7,352 nt of DNA, from NCBI GenBank assembly GCA_937904375.1, contig CALDIG010000202.1, positions 1 to 7,352 on the forward strand, written 5' to 3'. A program made the position numbers and the translations under genes. The stretch is from an uncultured Prevotellaceae bacterium. Its GTDB lineage: Bacteria; Bacteroidota; Bacteroidia; Bacteroidales; Muribaculaceae. Of this stretch, positions 6,114-7,352 are shown one piece after another (the stretch's first letter is position 1; every line of letters begins with the position of its first letter). The notes beneath the pieces are model-generated. The model was not told where the DNA came from and did no database searches. It saw nothing but the letters and a program-made list of their open reading frames with translations.

Positions 6114-6416
6114 ATGCCAAAGATTTTTGAATATTTCGGTTTTATTTTTTATTTCTATTCTAATGAGCATGAGCCAATCCATGTTCATGTCATTCATGGT
6201 AACAAAGAAAGTATATTTGACTTAATCATGATGAATGGCGAGCTCGTGGGTATTAATGTTAGAAATAAAAAAGGTGTTGAGGCTCTTGGTGAGAAGGATA
6301 GACTAACAGCAGAAGCCTTTATTAAGAAGTATCATAAGAATATTATTGAAAAATGGATTAAATTCTTTGTTCTGAAGCAAAGAATAAGATGCACTAATAT
6401 TAGGAAGAAATTATAA
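6114..6416 (+). CDS. DUF4160 family protein, function unknown
   Basis: Small protein of 100 residues recognised as DUF4160. It opens with the hallmark pattern MPKIFEYFGFIFYFYSNEH (1-19), followed by P21, H23, H25 and V26, giving the conserved EHxPxHxHV block. The C-terminal half (FIKKYHKNIIEKWIKFF) matches the conserved helix of the family, and the end is basic. No signal peptide or clear membrane segment; the aromatic N-terminus is typical of the family. The clustered histidines suggest metal or nucleic-acid binding, but no function is established to my knowledge. The DUF2442 gene follows after 10 bases, so the two are probably co-transcribed and act together, perhaps as a toxin-antitoxin-like pair (inference). 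The gene is visibly AT-rich, with many ATA, TTA and AGA codons unlike the peptidase genes, which hints at horizontal acquisition. Confidence 0.88.
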   Translation: MPKIFEYFGFIFYFYSNEHEPIHVHVIHGNKESIFDLIMMNGELVGINVRNKKGVEALGEKDRLTAEAFIKKYHKNIIEKWIKFFVLKQRIRCTNIRKKL

Positions 6417-6426
6417 GAGAAAGAAT

Positions 6427-6678
6427 ATGGAAAGATTATATATTACAAGTGCGACAAATGCTGGCAATCTAACGGTTTGTTTACATTTTAGTGACAATAC
6501 AACAAGAATAGTTGATATTGGTGAGTTTATACGTCGTCATCCACACCCACAATATAATAAATATCTTGATCCTAGGAAATTTAATCGGTTTTCATTAGAA
6601 AATGGCAATATAGTTTGGGGTAAAAACTGGGACTTGATGTTTCCAATTGAGCAATTGCATCAAGGTGCCATACTATAA
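6427..6678 (+). CDS. DUF2442 family protein, partner of DUF4160
   Basis: Small cytoplasmic protein of 83 residues recognised as DUF2442. It has an N-terminal beta-rich part with LHFSDNTTRIVDIGEF (20-35), a middle YLDPRKFNRFSLENG (46-60) and the diagnostic end IVWGKNWDLMFPIEQLHQG, in which W and D of the GKNWDL segment are typical. Length is normal for the single-domain form. In other bacteria DUF2442 can be joined to a helix-turn-helix domain, which suggests a regulatory or antitoxin-like role, but none is present here. The gene starts 10 bases after the DUF4160 stop and has the same AT-rich codon use, so the pair probably moved as a unit. A weak purine stretch (AGAGAAAGA) precedes the ATG. 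Confidence 0.85.
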   Translation: MERLYITSATNAGNLTVCLHFSDNTTRIVDIGEFIRRHPHPQYNKYLDPRKFNRFSLENGNIVWGKNWDLMFPIEQLHQGAIL

Positions 6679-6768
6679 TATTACTTAAAGCAGCTCAAGA
6701 GTACCTGATGTTTGGGGTATATTTTGTCCTAGCCTCAAGTTTATCATTCTATTCATAATACTTTTGCT

Positions 6769-7317
6769 TCACTCCACGCCTTGTCCGTCGTCGAGCCGTT
6801 GGCGCACTACTTCATACATCATGATTCCGCCGGCTACTGAGACGTTTAGGGAGTTGATATTGCCAAATTCGGGGATTTTGACGAAAGCATCGCACTGTTT
6901 CATTACCTCACGCGAGATGCCTTTGCCTTCCGAACCGAGGATTAGAGCTACGGGACCAGTATAGTCTTCCCGGGTGTAGTTTACCGAGTTCTTGTCGCTG
7001 GTGCCTATGATGCGGCAACCGCTGTCGCGCAGGTACTTGATAGCCTCTTGCAGACTGCGCTCACGGCATACAGGCAGGTAGTTGAGAGCTCCCGCCGAGG
7101 TCTTCACGGCATCGCCATTGTCGGTGACGCTGCCCTTCTCTGGAATCACCACAGCACTCACCCCCGCGCAGTCACACGTGCGGGCTATGGCGCCAAAGTT
7201 GCGCACGTCGGTCACTCCGTCGAGCACCACAAAAAATGGGTTCATGCCTTCGTCATAGACGGCTGGCAGCACCTGTTCCACCTTGTAGTAGGTGACAGCA
7301 GCGAGCTCAACCAAGCC
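6769..7317 (-). CDS. rlmB: RlmB/TrmH-family 23S rRNA 2'-O-methyltransferase, N-terminus missing
   Basis: SPOUT-class methylase that uses S-adenosylmethionine to methylate a ribose 2'-OH; the closest named relative is RlmB, which modifies G2251 of 23S rRNA. The genuine part is 182 residues (7317 down to stop 6771-6769). All three SpoU motifs are present, numbering from 7317: motif 1 LDGVTDVRNFGAIART (32-47) with N40 and R46; motif 2 ALILGSEGKGIS (124-135); motif 3 IPEFGNINSLNVSVAGG (148-164) with SLN. The C-terminal trefoil-knot domain is intact. About 60-70 N-terminal residues, the L30e-like RNA-binding part, are lost at the contig end. An apparent GTG start at 7332 lies in adapter sequence and is false: the first five residues of that frame, MLFRS, are adapter-derived. 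The gene converges with DUF2442 across 90 bases. The family is certain; RlmB rather than another TrmH member is likely. Confidence 0.9.
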   Translation of the reverse strand, partial: GLVELAAVTYYKVEQVLPAVYDEGMNPFFVVLDGVTDVRNFGAIARTCDCAGVSAVVIPEKGSVTDNGDAVKTSAGALNYLPVCRERSLQEAIKYLRDSGCRIIGTSDKNSVNYTREDYTGPVALILGSEGKGISREVMKQCDAFVKIPEFGNINSLNVSVAGGIMMYEVVRQRLDDGQGVE

Positions 7318-7352
7318 AGATCGGAAGAGCACACGTCTGAACTCCAGTCACG
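7318..7352. other. Illumina TruSeq adapter sequence left at the contig end
   Basis: The sequence from 7318 begins AGATCGGAAGAGC and continues exactly as the standard TruSeq read-1 adapter through 7351 (34 bases); 7352 is one further base, perhaps the first of the index. This is not genomic DNA and should be trimmed. It falsely extends the methyltransferase reading frame. Confidence 0.98.

Noticed and set aside
6702..6725. TACC...GGTA hairpin after the DUF2442 gene as a terminator
   Set aside because: The stem is 4 bp with a 10-base loop and a broken T run; not convincing.
6764..6964. 66-codon plus-strand frame
   Set aside because: Antisense to the RlmB-family methyltransferase, which carries all three SpoU motifs.

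Overview
The window is a piece of a Bacteroidales-type genome (phylum Bacteroidota). Three genes have promoters of the form TTTG-N19/20-TAnnTTTG, the -33/-7 signal of this phylum, and none has a clear Shine-Dalgarno site. The protein families fit: an M49 dipeptidyl peptidase III with the HECLGH motif, a PepO-type M13 peptidase, a DUF4160/DUF2442 pair and an RlmB-like methylase. The genus cannot be fixed from the sequence; a Prevotellaceae- or Muribaculaceae-like gut or rumen bacterium is a guess. The right end carries Illumina TruSeq adapter sequence, so this is an assembled, probably metagenomic, contig.

Layout, left to right: (1) 1-1829, minus strand: an exported dipeptidyl peptidase III, cut off at its C-terminus by the window edge. 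(2) About 1893-3120: 1.2 kb without a convincing gene. It holds a terminator-like hairpin with no gene in front of it, a G-rich tandem repeat and a palindrome-dense patch. (3) 3185-3715, plus strand: a small XRE-type helix-turn-helix protein with a consensus promoter, followed by short heptamer repeats and a good intrinsic terminator. (4) 3900-5924, plus strand: a complete exported M13 zinc endopeptidase with its own consensus promoter. (5) 6114-6678, plus strand: a two-gene AT-rich operon, DUF4160 then DUF2442, with its own promoter. (6) 6769-7317, minus strand: the C-terminal three quarters of an RlmB/TrmH-family rRNA 2'-O-methyltransferase, whose 5' end is lost at the contig end. (7) 7318-7352: sequencing adapter, not biology.

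How the genes may work together: the two zinc peptidases both carry Sec signal peptides and would act outside the cytoplasm. The M13 enzyme would cut oligopeptides internally and DPP III would take dipeptides off their N-termini. Their promoters share the ten bases TTTGCACGAT across the -7 element and start region, so common control is possible but unproven. The helix-turn-helix gene between them could regulate itself or its neighbours. The DUF4160/DUF2442 pair looks like an independent, possibly acquired, accessory module. No mobile element, CRISPR array, rRNA or tRNA was recognised.
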